A stretch of 64,000 bases of DNA from Siphonodentalium dalli (taxonomy: Eukaryota > Mollusca > Scaphopoda > Gadilida > Siphonodentaliidae). The stretch lies in the NCBI GenBank assembly GCA_032622095.1, contig CP136061.1:96533345-96597344 (forward strand), written 5' to 3'. The position numbers and the translations under genes are program-made. Each line of letters opens with the position of its first letter. The stretch's first letter is position 1. This document shows, piece after piece, positions 26,304 to 37,093 of this stretch. A model generated the notes under the pieces. The model saw nothing but the letters and a program-made list of their open reading frames with translations, had not been told where the DNA came from and did no database searches.

Positions 26304-26540
26304 TAACCCTATAACATTGACGAGTAGTTCACTTATAGGAAATGTTCAGATAATAAGTTCATCAAACGGCCATAGTCTGTTTAAGTTATTAACTCAACAT
26401 TTCCCACTCGTGAATATGAAACTGTTTTGCATTTGTATTATCGGACGTCTGCTTATATTGTCTGAGCAGATTATTAATATCCCATTCCGATATATGTTAT
26501 AAGTTATAACTGAATGGGCGCAACCATTCACTTATAGTTA
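26304..26540 (+). mobile_element. family-3 MITE, diverged
   Basis: It starts TTTAACCCTATAACATTGAC, then GACGAGTAGTTCACTTATAG, ATGTTCAGATAATAAGTTCA, TTCCCACTCGTGAATATGAA and CGTCTGCTTATATTG follow in family-3 order. It ends near TAACTGAATGGGCG. The right terminal repeat is degraded. Confidence 0.75.
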
Positions 26541-26613
26541 AAAACGAGTTAAATTGCACCCTGAATTTATCAGCACATCAGGTGGTGAACTGAAGTTTAG
26601 TGGAATCATTTAG

Positions 26614-27080
26614 GTCAGCTTTCTCTATTAGACATGTATTCATTGTGTATAAATTAATGGCAATATAACAGTTATCATCCGGAAACCAAAAGCGAACGGT
26701 CGGACGGACAGACACACCATACAGTCCTGCAGGATTGTGAATTGTGTGTGCCCCTTAGTTTCGCAACAGACATTTACCTCTATACACCTTCTGATTTTTT
26801 AGAAACGCCAGGCCCACAATCACCATGACCTTTTCACTTTTACATCCTCAAGTGCAACACATCAGGTGGTGGACTGGAGTTTAGTGGAATAATTTAGGGT
26901 ATGGGGATTTCTGTTTACCTAAGTTTCTGCCAAAAGTGGGGATTTCTGTTTACCTAAGTTTCTGCCAAAAGTGGCTTACTAGCTGCGTGTGTATCAACGT
27001 TTAATAACTGGTGTGGAGTATGTTGGCACGTTGCCATTAATTTATTACACCACGATTACATGTCTAATCGAGAAAGCTGA
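26614..27080. repeat. inverted-repeat segment with internal 38 bp tandem duplication
   Basis: GGTCAGCTTTCTCTATTAGA at 26614 and its reverse complement near 27060-27080 bound the segment, and ATTAATGGCAA/GTTGCCATTAAT also pair. ATCAGGTGGTG.ACT occurs just outside the left arm and again inside. 26905-26973 is a perfect tandem duplication of a 35-38 bp unit (GGGGATTTCTGTTTACC...). Confidence 0.55.
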
Positions 27081-27794
27081 CCGGTGGTCACCAACTGTGT
27101 TATATGCGTGATTTACCGAACGGACAGAACTTTAGTTGCAATGTTCAACTGTTCACATATAAAACAGGAATATTAGTTTTCATTGCAAGTTGTGACAAGA
27201 GCATCACTAGGGCGTGCCAAAATATTCCCGTGGTGATTTCAACAAAGGGCCATAACTCTGGAGAATATATGAAATTCGAACTTGGGCTGCTTGTTGGGCT
27301 AGTAAACTCATATACGAAATTTCATTCCATTCAGTTAAAATTTAATAAGGCTATCACCCGGAAATAAAATTTTAGTGCAAATTCAAAGAAAATGCCCTTT
27401 ACTCTGGTGAAAATTGGCGGACGGTACCCGAATTCGAACTTGACCTGTATATGTGGTACGGACGGAACCCGAATTCGAACTTGACCTGTATATGTTATAC
27501 TAGCACACCCACATGACATATTTCAGTCTATTCAGTTGAGACTATCTATCCGGAAACCAAAAGCGAACAGACGGACAGACAGGCAAACCAATAAATAGTA
27601 AGTCCCGTTTTTAAACGCGCGTATGGAAGGGAATTATTATATAGAAACTATTTATCTGAGGCGATACTTTGTATTACTTAATAATAATAAATGATTTCCT
27701 AGGTATTTAGTGAGTATTGAGTGCATTTATGATCATGTTGTGATGTCTTGAGCGTGATAAAAGTAGACGATGCATGTTTTAGTTTTAATTACAA
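27081..27794. repeat. dispersed repeat with gacggacagac tail
   Basis: Contains GGGCCATAACTCTGGAGAA, a tandemly duplicated CCCGAATTCGAACTTGACC block (27408-27500) and GGAAACCAAAAGCGAAC followed by ACGGACAGACAGG. The same tail sequence also occurs at about 26679-26715. It resembles interspersed repeats of marine molluscs. No coding sequence is seen. Confidence 0.45.
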
Positions 27795-29427
27795 GTAACC
27801 ACTTCTATACTAAAGCATCATTGATGAGTAGTTATCCCATAGGAAATGTTCAGATAATAAGGTTAACCCTCTCTATACTAAATCAGCATTGATGAGTAGT
27901 TATCCCATAGGAAATGTTCAGATAATAAGGTTAACCCTCTCTATACTAAAGCAGTTTTGATGAGTAGTTATCCCATAGGAAATGTTCAGATAATACGTTT
28001 AACCCTCTCTATACTAAAGCATCATTGATGAGTAGTTATCCCATAGGAAATCTTCAGATAATAAGTTTAACCCTCTCCAGGGTTCGCGCTGGACCGAAAA
28101 TTACTTTTGCCAAATATTTTGCCAAATGTTATCATTTTCTGCAACATTGAGTCATATATTTCGACAATCGCTGTTTGTGCGACTGTTGATATCGATGTGA
28201 TTTAGAAGGGTTAATTGTTTCATCAGAAGGGCACGAATTAGCTATTATCACCACCACAAGGCACAATAGTAATCCCTCCGTCCGTCGATACTAATCGTAT
28301 TAGATTAACTGAATCTCGGTAGAGGTGTTAACATTTACTAAACCTTATACCACACCACTATTGCAGTTATATTGTAAACGTTTCCTGAAATGATTAGTAT
28401 TGATGGCCAATATGTATCATTTCCCTAGCAGAACTAAAAGTGACTTGCCAAAGATATTGCCAAATGAAAATATTTTTTACCAAATGGGAATTATTTTTGC
28501 CATTGGCAAATTTGGCAAGTGACAGCGCGAACCATGAGGTCCCTCTCTATACTAAATCGTCGTTGATGAGTAGTTATCCCATAGGAAATGTTCAGATAAT
28601 AAGTTTAACCCTTTCTATACTAAAGCATCATTGGTGAGTAGTTTTCCCATAGGAAATGTTCAGTTACTAAGTTTAACCCTCTCTATACTAAAGCATCGTT
28701 GATGAGTAGTTATCCCATAGGAATTTTTCAGATAATAACTTTAACCCTCTCTATACTAAAGCATCATTGGTGAGTAGTTTTCCCATAGGACATGTTCAGA
28801 TAATAAGTTTAACCCTACCAATACTAAAGTATCGTTGATGAGTAGTTATCCCATAGGAAATGTTCAGATAATAAATTTAACCCTCTCTATACTAAAGCAT
28901 CATTGGTGAGTAGTTTTCCCATAGGAGATGTTCAGATAATAAGTTTAACCCTCTCTATACTAAAGCATCGTTGATAGGTAGTTATCCCATAGGACATCTT
29001 CGGATAATAAGTTTAACCCTCTCTATACTAAAACATCATTGATGAGTAATTATCCCATAGGAAATGTTCAGATAATAAGTTTAACCCTCTCTATACTAAA
29101 GCTTCGTTGATGAGTAGTTATCCCGTAGGACATCTTCAGATAATAAGTTTAACCCTATATATACTAAAGCATCGTTGATGAGTAGTTATCCAATCGGAAA
29201 TGTTCAGATAATAACTTTGACCCTCTCTATACTAAAGCATCATTGATGAATAGTTATCCCATAGGAAATGTTCAGATAATAAGGTTAACATTCTCTACAC
29301 TTACACATCATTGATGAGTACTTATCCCATAGGAAATGTTCATATAATAAGTTTAACCCTTTATATACTAAAGCATCATTGATGAGTAGTTATCCCATAG
29401 GAAATGTTCAGACACTAAGTTTAACCC
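27795..29427 (+). repeat. 68 bp satellite built from family-3 MITE ends
   Basis: About 17 units begin TTAACCCTCTCTATACTAAA, continue GATGAGTAGTTATCCCATAG and end GTTCAGATAATAAG, immediately followed by the next TTAACCC. Measured starts 27863, 27931, 27999 and 28067 give a 68 bp period. The unit equals the terminal ~68 bp of family-3 MITEs found elsewhere. The array is interrupted by another element at 28078-28540. Confidence 0.93.
28078..28540. mobile_element. GGTTCGCGCTG MITE (hAT-like), inserted in the 68 bp satellite
   Basis: It begins CAGGGTTCGCGCTGGACC and ends CAGCGCGAACCATGAGGT, with GGTTCGCGCTG inverted. TTTTGCCAAAT motifs recur at both ends. The array word CCCTCTC occurs just before (28071-28077) and just after (28541-28547), compatible with a 7-8 bp target duplication as made by hAT transposases (inference). 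Related copies lie at 33354-33861 and 57617-58170. Confidence 0.8.
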
Positions 29428-29439
29428 TCATTTAAAATT

Positions 29440-29975
29440 TCACAAAAACCAAAACAATTGACCATATAACTCCTATACTGGATCGAGGAAAGAGTTCATT
29501 TCAAACAATTTTAATCGTTTACAGTATTTAAATGGCTTGCCATCATCTTACTTATCCGATATCGTTGTATCTTATCAACCCCCCAGACTTAGGTCTGCAA
29601 ATTCGAACTTGTTAATACATACTCCTGGCAATCTAGTAACATGCGGCGACCGCGCATTTTCCGTGGCCGGTCACAGGCTCTGGAATGTATTGCCAGACCA
29701 CATTAAAGCTCCGCAACCTATTGATCAATTTAAAGCGGCTTTAAAGTGTCACTTGATCAAAAGGGCATTCGGTCACATAAAATGTAAATAATTCAACCGC
29801 AGATGCCAATTAGTCACTATGTATTCACTATGTATTCACTATGTATTCACTATGTATTCTGTTTACGTGTTGACTTGTTACTTGTATGATATATATATTA
29901 TTTTGTGTAAAGCCCGAGAGCACATATCGTGGATCCGTGGCTATAAACTGTATTATTATTATTATTATTATATTA
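29440..29975 (+). mobile_element. 5'-truncated LINE: reverse transcriptase C-terminal tail and 3' end
   Basis: 29537-29791 encodes PSSYLSDIVVSYQPPRLRSA then GDRAFSVAGHRLWNVLPDHI and FKAALKCHLIKRAF, the C-terminal stretch typical of CR1/L2-like non-LTR retrotransposon ORF2. Upstream, W-I-E-E-R-V-H-F-K reads in another frame, so the copy has at least one frameshift near 29510. A stop follows at 29789, then a 3' region with an 11-12 bp tandem repeat (29813-29857, ACTATGTATTC) and a (TAT)n tail at about 29950-29975. It is a dead fragment. Confidence 0.85.
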
Positions 29976-30045
29976 TAATAACCAGGGATGTTACTATGGT
30001 GAGATTCCTATCAACACAATGGCAGACAATCCACCACTATATGCG

Positions 30046-30391
30046 TTAACCCTTTACACAACAGAAGGGCACTGTGCCAATGCATTCTCTTATATATGCG
30101 AGTCGACCATAGGTCGCCTCGCATATATAAGAGAATGCATTGGCTTAACACATTACAAATTTTTTTTAGGCCAATGCATTCTCTTATATATGCGAGGCGA
30201 CCTATGGTCGACTCGCATATATAAGAGAATGCATTGGCACAGGGCATAACTGTAACTATCACAATGTGGTCAAGGAGCCGGTTCCAATGATATCCATATT
30301 TGTATGGTTCTATTGAGACAGACCGAAGATATTTTAGGCTGTTGAAGGTTTATTTGGCCGGTTTTGGCCGGTTTGTTGGGTAAAGGGTTAA
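30046..30391. mobile_element. family-1 MITE, complete, TTAA-flanked
   Basis: It starts TTAACCCTTTACACAACAGA and ends TTGTTGGGTAAAGGGTTAA. Cores lie at 30076-30144 and 30170-30238 with only a 25 bp spacer. The right side holds AACTGTAACTATCACAATG, GGTTCTATTGAGACAGACC and GGCCGGTTTTGGCC. It ends about 220 bp before exon B. Confidence 0.9.
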
Positions 30392-30608
30392 TGATACCCA
30401 GTAATCTAACGTTTTATCCTTCATCCACTTAGTGAAACACCGCTTATGTTCTGATCGGTTTCATGCTTTTCATTTAACTACCATGAGAACAGAAGGTGAC
30501 CCAGACAGTTGTGACATTTGATATATTGCATGAATATGTCCGCAATTTAGTTATACAAATGTGGTGCGTCCATGGTGCATTCTCCATAATAGACGGGAGT
30601 TCCTTACA

Positions 30609-31296
30609 ATGGGGCCGCTGCTGAACACTCTTGTTTGTTGCATACTATGTGCTGTAGCAATGGGAAAAGAAATCAACATAGGTGTTATATTACCTGCAAA
30701 CCACTGGCGATCACCTTGGAATGCATGGGCAATCGAACGAGTTGTTCCTGCGATCAAAATCGCAATTGATCGCGTCGGAGAAATGAACACCTTGGAGGAA
30801 TACAATATGACGTTATACGTTAAAGATTCGAACTGCCTCGACACACGCGCTTATTCTGAAGCTAACGAATTACACAGCAGGGGTCAAGCAGATGTTCTTT
30901 TTGGACCGTTTTGTGATTTTGCGGTCGTGGATGTGGGTCACCTGGTGACAACATGGGGCATTCCTCTGATTACATCTGGAGCTCTGAAAGCCAGGTTTGA
31001 TGACAAAGACAAATACCCGCTAATAACGAGGGTCGGGTCTTCGTATACTAAATTCGCCATCGACATACTCCACATTTTAAGAAATTTTGATTGGTCAGAC
31101 ATAGCGATGTTATACAATGAGGCCAGTGGAGACGCCTGGAAGTCCGAATGTTATTACCTAGTTAAAGAGTCGCTTTTGTATCTCTCTTTGAGCGAAAGCG
31201 TGATACTCACGAGTGAGGCTTTCGACGAAACTAAACCCAGCTCGTTCGGTACCAATATGAAGATACGACTTGTGTCTATATCTATACAAGCTCGGA
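30609..31296 (+). CDS. natriuretic-peptide-receptor-like ectodomain, first coding exon B
   Basis: 229 complete codons plus one base. ATG at 30609 is chosen because it begins a signal peptide (hydrophobic to about residue 18, then KEINIGVILP). Cys76 and Cys102 in LFGPFCD are 26 residues apart; TTWGIPLITSGA, LITRVGSSYTK, DWSDIAMLYNE, SECYY with Cys181 and FDETKPSSF follow in the same order as in exon A. About half of the residues in the central 77-residue stretch match exon A by eye. N-M-T is a potential glycosylation site. The exon ends at CGGA|GTGAGT (donor 31297), phase 1, exactly as A and C. Role: ligand-binding ectodomain half of a transmembrane peptide-hormone receptor. No frame damage is seen. 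A family-2 MITE begins 29 bp inside the intron. Confidence 0.88.
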
Positions 31297-31324
31297 GTGA
31301 GTATCCTACGATCCGTTCTCGGGT

Positions 31325-31555
31325 TTAACCCTTCCATGACTGGAGTTTCCTGAAATTTTGCGACAACCCTGTGCCATAGGGAGCCCCACATATATAAGAT
31401 AATACTTTGGGCTAACACTATTTACATTGACTGTAAGCCAGTGCATTATCTTATATATGCCAGGCTCTCTATGGGAGACTCGCATATATAATTGAATGCA
31501 TTGGCACATTATATTTAGTGCTGCACCAGCGCATCTCCCGTCATGAAAGGGTTAA
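31325..31555. mobile_element. family-2 MITE next to the exon B splice donor
   Basis: Starts TTAACCCTTCCATGACTGGA and ends CCCGTCATGAAAGGGTTAA, with TTAA on both sides. Inside are diverged core pieces (GCCAGTGCATTATCTTATAT, GAATGCATTGGCACA) and CTTTAG-type TTTAGTGCTGCACCAGCGC near the right end. It lies within the presumed intron, 29 bp after the exon. Confidence 0.85.
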
Positions 31556-31689
31556 TGGCTTTTATAAGAAAATACATCGCCCTCACAATATTTACCTCTA
31601 CTTTGTAGGGAGACTCGCATATATAAGCAAATGAATTCGCACAGGATCTTTAATTCTGCACCGCGAAGCTCCGGCCATGAACGGGTTAA
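31556..31689. mobile_element. second, partial family-2 MITE
   Basis: Contains GGGAGACTCGCATATATAAG and GATCTTTAATTCTGCACC and ends GGCCATGAACGGGTTAA. Only the right half is recognisable. It directly abuts the complete copy, sharing its TTAA side. Confidence 0.65.
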
Positions 31690-31857
31690 GCTATGTTCAT
31701 ACACCAGAAACTGTGCATTGTTTGTGGTAATTCGCAGTGGTTTATCTAAAATATCAGCGAAGAGCTGAGTATAAAGTAAATGTACATGCACGTTTTATCA
31801 CATGATCAGCACGATATCTACAATTCCGCACGTGACATGCAATTCAGCCATTCACAT

Positions 31858-32079
31858 TTCCACAGAAAATGTTCAGATAATAAGTTCAACAAACGACCTG
31901 TTCAAGTTATTATCTGAACAATTCCCATCAAATAATCCTTCTGTCTGCTCTTGTATTAGCATTTCGCATTTCTGTCGTCTGCTTTTATAACATCAACATA
32001 CCTCCAAATGAATAACATACGATTCCATTGTATTATTTATAACTGAGTGGGAGAGTCCATACAGTATAGAAAGGGTTAA
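31858..32079 (+). mobile_element. family-3 MITE, left end truncated
   Basis: Runs from ATGTTCAGATAATAAGTTCA through its inverted partner TTATTATCTGAACAATTCC, CTGTCGTCTGCTTTTATAAC and AACTGAGTGGGAGAGTCC to TATAGAAAGGGTTAA. The outer left 50-60 bp are missing. Confidence 0.78.
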
Positions 32080-32489
32080 ACAGTCATATGTTAGGATTTG
32101 TATATGGTGATTCAGAGAGCGCAATGGTTTCATGTCCAGGTACATGTACACATTGATTAAGAAGATTATAAGTATCGCTGACCACAACGATATATGCAGA
32201 TATCTCCCCCGTGGGTCTTTTCATTTCGATAGCGGTGCATGTAGAACTCATACGTCATCCTGGAGTGTTTCACTTGAATGAAAACTTCGCAGGATGTAGA
32301 ATTTCACCCCCTCTGAAATCCATCCACTTCATGCAGCTGCGAAATGCAAATTAGCCACTCCCATTTGTCTTACTATCTAAATGTCATTTATACCATTTAG
32401 TGCTTTGTCGGGACAATTTGTCCTAGCGTCGGCATAGGTCATGCTTATTGATGGGGCAGATAAGTAGGGAACATGGTGTAATTGTAGCA

Positions 32490-32496
32490 TATAAAA
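32490..32496 (+). promoter_or_regulatory. candidate TATA box of exon C
   Basis: TATAAAA lies 79 bp before the exon C ATG, a spacing that would put the transcript start near 32520. It is the only clean TATA upstream of the three first exons. It supports, but does not prove, that exon C has its own promoter. Confidence 0.35.
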
Positions 32497-32574
32497 CATT
32501 TCCGGAATTTATCCGCATGAAATTTTACTTCATTCTGATTCGTTTGGGATTAAACGAGAGCTGTTCTTTATATT

Positions 32575-33259
32575 ATGATGGCGATCATATGGATCTGTGT
32601 TTGCTTCATGCTACCGTCAACAGTTCTCAACTACGAGATTAATATGGCCGTGCTTTTACCCATCAACCAGATCACAACAACGTGGAACGGAAGGGCTGTA
32701 CAAACCGCAATCCGAACTGCGATTGAAGAAGTCAAAAACTTTCGGCTACTCGAAGGCTACTATTTGACGTCCAATGTTAAAAACACAAATTGCCTGAGTC
32801 CGTGGGCCTATGCGGATGCTACTGAATTGCACAACAGAAATAAAGCTGATGTATTCGTTGGTCCTTATTGTGACGATGCTGTTCTGGACGTTCACGGACT
32901 TGCACACAAATGGAATACTCCCCTCATTACGGGTGGGGCCAGAACGATTAGATTTCGCGACAAGAACCGATTCCCACTCCTTACCAGAGTTGTCGCTCCC
33001 CATCACGATGTGGCGATCAACGTTCTCCATTCTATCAGACACTTTGGATGGTCGAAGATTGCGCTGTTGTCTAACCATGCGAATGAGTACGAAGAAACGA
33101 CCGGAACATCGGAATGCTTCCATATTATGGCAGCACTGTTTGAGAGATCACAGGAGGAAAACATTGGAATGACAAGACACACGTTTGACGAGACAAAACC
33201 ATCCTCTTTTGGAGGTATTATGAAGGCACAACTCGAGTCAGTATCAAAGCGCTCCAGAA
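32575..33259 (+). CDS. natriuretic-peptide-receptor-like ectodomain, first coding exon C
   Basis: 228 complete codons plus one base. ATG at 32575 (a second ATG follows directly) begins a signal peptide (AIIWICVCFMLP), then YEINMAVLLP. Cys73 and Cys99 in FVGPYCD are 26 residues apart; KWNTPLITGGA, LLTRVVAPHHD, GWSKIALLSNH, SECFH with Cys181 and FDETKPSSF follow. It differs from A and B in the TRVVAPHHD segment, where they have GASYAK/GSSYTK, a possible ligand-specificity difference. The exon ends AGAA|GTGAGT (donor 33260), phase 1. It is 1.3 kb downstream of exon B and shares its orientation. As with A and B, the in-phase continuation is the exon at 61801. Confidence 0.88.
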
Positions 33260-33353
33260 GTGAGTAACCATGGCAACGCCGTCGCGTTAGGTTATCAAGA
33301 CTTATTACTACCCAATGTATATTGGCTAATCTTCGTAATTTTCTTTTAGAATA

Positions 33354-33861
33354 CAGCCTGCTGGCCCAAAATTTACTTTTGCCAAATATTTTGCCAAATG
33401 AAAATAATGTTTGCCAAATGCTGTTATGAGTTGCCAAATATATCAGTTTCTACAACATTGTTTCTTTTTCTTTTGACTATTTCGACAATCAAATCAAACA
33501 AACAGCATAATTATGCAATTGTAGAAGGGTTTCTTCATCAGAAAGGCACATCGAAACAAAGAGGATTAGCTATGTAAATACCACTGCCAGACATACCAGC
33601 AATTCCATTACCCGTCGATACTAATGATATCAGATTAATTGCATCTTGATAGAGGTGATAACTTTTCAAAACCTTATACATGTGTAATTCACCACCGATA
33701 CCATTAATAATGAAAGAGTTTCCTGAAATGAATGGTATTGATTGACAAATATTAATAAACTTTCTTGTGGAATCAAAAGTGACTTGCCAAATGAAAATAT
33801 GTTTTGCCAAATGTGAATTATTTTTGCCATTGGCAAATTTGGCAAGTGGCAGCGCTTACCG
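33354..33861. mobile_element. GCCAAAT MITE (hAT-like), copy 2
   Basis: Begins CAGCCTGCTGGCCC and ends GGCAAGTGGCAGCGCTTACC. TTTTGCCAAAT motifs at both ends, TTTCTTCATCAGAAAGGCAC and GTCGATACTAATGATATCAG inside match the copy at 28078. It starts 94 bp after exon C. Confidence 0.75.
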
Positions 33862-34755
33862 CACATCACGTATTGAGCTAATTAACCTCACGAAGAAACA
33901 TTTCCCACACCTCGAAATTATGACCCTAAATGAACAACTTGTCAAAATGTTATTCAACAATACAAATATATGCAATTCAATTTGTCATATGAACCGCAAA
34001 TTATTCTCAGCACGCGGTGAGCATCTCATAATTAATTAATCAATTAATTATGTAGTTAATAATCAATGAATACATGTAGCCGAGACGACCCTTTGCACAA
34101 TCGTACATCTCTCTGAAGTTATATATTATATCCTACTATTATCATATATATTATACTGCTTAACACAGTGTATAATTATGTATATGTCATAATTATGTAT
34201 GCATAGTGTCCGTATAAGGATGTTTTGCCAATTAAACATATACGTACTAAAGGAACGAACCTGAATAGCTCTTAGTTCCCGTTTGTATGAGAATTCATGC
34301 GGAGTTCATCTATTATAATTTCATTTAATAAAATTCTTCTGTACTCGCTGTTGGTAAAAATATACTCCCAGTCGTGTTTGTTATACCTCTGGTGTATATA
34401 ATAGCATATATATATTACACATGTACTCAAATTGACGATTTTTGGGCAAGTGCTTGGTATTATCATGTCACAATTGCTTCATTCTCATACGAGGGTTGTT
34501 ATAGGCGTGCGCTTGTTTTCGTTAATTGACGGCGTTTCAATAACCATTTGTGGTCCTCTTGTTAACTGGGTAGTTTGATTGCATGTTCGTTCCCATCGAA
34601 TCAGCTAGACACTTGACGACCACAAACGTCCCTTATAACCGGTTTGGCAGGACCGTTAATGTAGGTTTAAACCAGGTTTAAACTCGGAGGTTTAAACCGG
34701 AGATGACGAATCCGGCATCACTGTGTCTATAGCAAGATGACGTCATCGCCAAGAT
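33862..34755. other. unassigned AT-rich spacer
   Basis: No further receptor exon or recognisable repeat family is seen between exon C and the next MITE. Confidence 0.45.
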
Positions 34756-35152
34756 TTAAAGTGCTGTGAAACTCTCCGGTTGGGTGATCATAAAGAAATG
34801 GAGATTAATTTTTCTCAAAGTAGTTATTTTTAGGAATATTAATCAAAATTTACAGCACACATCTTCATTCTTATATATATATATATATATAAATATTGGT
34901 CAAATGCAATGACTCTCGATGGCGAAATCATTTTCGTTAGTTTATCGCCGATTGTTTCGTCCCGAATCGAAATGTAAATATCTACAATTAAGCGTTGTTC
35001 AGACAATGGTTTCTATGGGGTGGTATGGTCAATTTCTTTGAGATTTTCGGCGATGTTGGTAGAATGCTACCTTTCCACACTTTGCGTAGTGCATGAGTAC
35101 TAACTTATCAGTTTCATGCACCCGAACCATAAAGGCCATGACATGTCTTTAA
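34756..35152 (+). mobile_element. family-5 MITE (TTTAAAGTG ends), copy 1
   Basis: Runs from TTAAAGTGCTGTGAAACTC to GACATGTCTTTAA. It matches the reverse complement of 63243-63599 across its length, for example TGACTCTCGATGGCGAAATC, TTTTCGGCGATGTT and GAGTACTAACTTAT. It has an (AT)n run at 34873-34891. Confidence 0.8.
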
Positions 35153-35691
35153 GACCAACCATGTATTTTTTTAACTTTAATTTGGAGGTATGTGTTCAAA
35201 GGATGCCCACGAGACCTCCTGTGATTTTATCCCTCATATCAGTACCATGTAGCCATCAACTTTCGACAAACATAAGTAATTACAATGTAACTTTCCAATT
35301 TGTTGTTGGCACGGATGTCGCAATCGATACCGTTATACGCGTATTACATGCTGCTCAAGTAATTATAAAATATTCATTTTAATTACCACAATAATTACGC
35401 ATCACTAGAATGTCTGCCATATGCCATAGGGTACATACGCCACATCTGAAACATCAACACGTTTGAAGGGCCAAGTTAGTTGGACAGCTGAGCTAACCCA
35501 CACAGCGCGTTGCCTATTCATGTGCCACTGTTAATAGACTTTATACAATTTTATAGAAAGATCTTGTGAGAAAAGATATGTGAAAGCGTCTCGCGTGACG
35601 ATAATCAGAAATGTAACGGTACACGCCCCCTTAATGCCACAACCATTACATAAATGTGTCAGATATATAGGTTAATTTTGCTAGTTTAGCT
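35153..35691. other. unassigned spacer
   Basis: Nothing recognised. The open frame 35116-35382 starts inside the preceding MITE and is not called. Confidence 0.4.
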
Positions 35692-36180
35692 TTGAACCCT
35701 TTCATGACTGGATCTTCCTGAAATCTTGCGAAAACCCTCTACCAATGCTTTCTTATATATGCGAGTCGACCATAGGTCTCCTCGCATATACAAGAGAAGG
35801 CCCTGGTCTAACACATTTTATATTATTTTTTATAACTGTTAAAAAAGGTAAGAAAAAAAGGATAAAATATGATAATATTTGTTAAAGAATGTGAGAATTT
35901 TGTTTTTTAAATTGTTCAAGAATTTAAGACAAAATTATTAAAATGATAAAACTGTTAATGAATATAAGAACAAATTATAATTTTTTTTATAGAATGTAAG
36001 AAAACAGAAAAAATGATAAAAATTGTTAAAGAATGTAAGAAAAAAATGATAAAAATTGTTAAAGAACGTAAGAATAATTTATAATAAAACAAATGTTAGG
36101 CCATAGGTCGCATCGCATATATAAGATAATGCATTGGCACAGGGTCTTTAATATTCCGCCAGCGCAGCATTGAAAATACA
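35692..36180. mobile_element. degenerate family-2-like MITE with A-rich tandem centre
   Basis: Starts TTGAACCCTTTCATGACTGG and has core relatives at 35746-35810 (TATATGCGAGTCGACCATAG) and 36102-36140. Between them is A-rich sequence with repeated AAAGAATGTAAGAA-type units. The right terminal repeat is missing. TTAA is changed to TTGA on the left. Confidence 0.7.
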
Positions 36181-36926
36181 GTTGTGAACATGATGTTTAG
36201 GTCCGTAAAAAAGCCATTTGCGCGACATGGAACAGAAAAGAACGTCCGTGCTAGTCTATTCCCGATATGGTAGAAATAAAGAGCGTTTGTTTCACACGAA
36301 ATAGAAAATAGCTGGGACATTGCTTTGACCATGGCATATATTTAACAGAGCATGAAGTCAATATATCAAAATTATATAAAATAATCGTGTATTTTTCAAC
36401 CTATCTTACACCTCCTTCCAAATTACGTGGACAACATTTGAAAGTTCGAATGAGCCATGTCCACCTAATCTGGTTGATCGTACAAAACGCATTGTCGTAT
36501 TTAGTATTCTGAATCGTCGATATTGTTGACCCCACTTGAATTTTACGACTGCGGATTGCTAACGGTATAGTCATCACTCTATCTGTAAGTTGCGTAACGT
36601 TCATTCAATCTTCAGAATGAACGTAGTGCCAAGCTTCGCCTGAGGATTGGCTCCTCATATCCATCCCTATAAATTTGAACATATTATTTGATAGTTTCTT
36701 GAAAATTTAAGACATCACCTGCAACGTCACTTAGATCAAAATAAATTATGGTGATGAATTGGACGTTGATTCTGATTAAAATTTGTGTCTCAAGCAATTG
36801 ACCTCCAATTCTATGCATGGTGCAATCCTACATGTAGACTAAAACAACTAACATAGTTCAGTTTCTTGCCATTTCTACAATGGATATCACACAAAACAGC
36901 GTTCCTTGTTTCATGGTGAGCTATTT
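36181..36926. other. unassigned spacer
   Basis: A short stretch (36235-36290, TTCCCGATATGGTAGAAATA) resembles the interior of family-4 MITEs. Nothing else was recognised. Confidence 0.4.
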
Positions 36927-37093
36927 ATATAAGGATTAACTGTCATATGGACTGTTTTTATGGAGATGTAACCGCGAGGTGAGTGGTCATAACTTGTATG
37001 TAAAACCCTTCGGTTTTTACATACAAGTTATGACCACTCACATCGCGGTTACATCTCCACAAAAACAGTCCACATGACAGTTAATCCTTATAT
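36927..37093. repeat. 167 bp near-perfect hairpin with CTTCGG loop
   Basis: The left arm ATAAGGATTAACTGTCATAT continues to TTGTATGTAAAAC; the right arm mirrors it to ACAGTTAATCCTTATAT. The arms are about 78 bp with few mismatches. The centre reads CCCTTCGG, so an RNA copy would close on a UUCG tetraloop. It is probably a small MITE, with no second copy noticed. Confidence 0.9.

Noticed and set aside
27795-29427. Telomere-like TTAACCC repeat
   Set aside because: The TTAACCC words occur once per 68 bp inside a MITE-derived unit and not as short tandem telomere repeats.
32746-33437. Minus-strand frames of 125 and 144 codons opposite exon C
   Set aside because: Shadows of the coding exon; no independent features.
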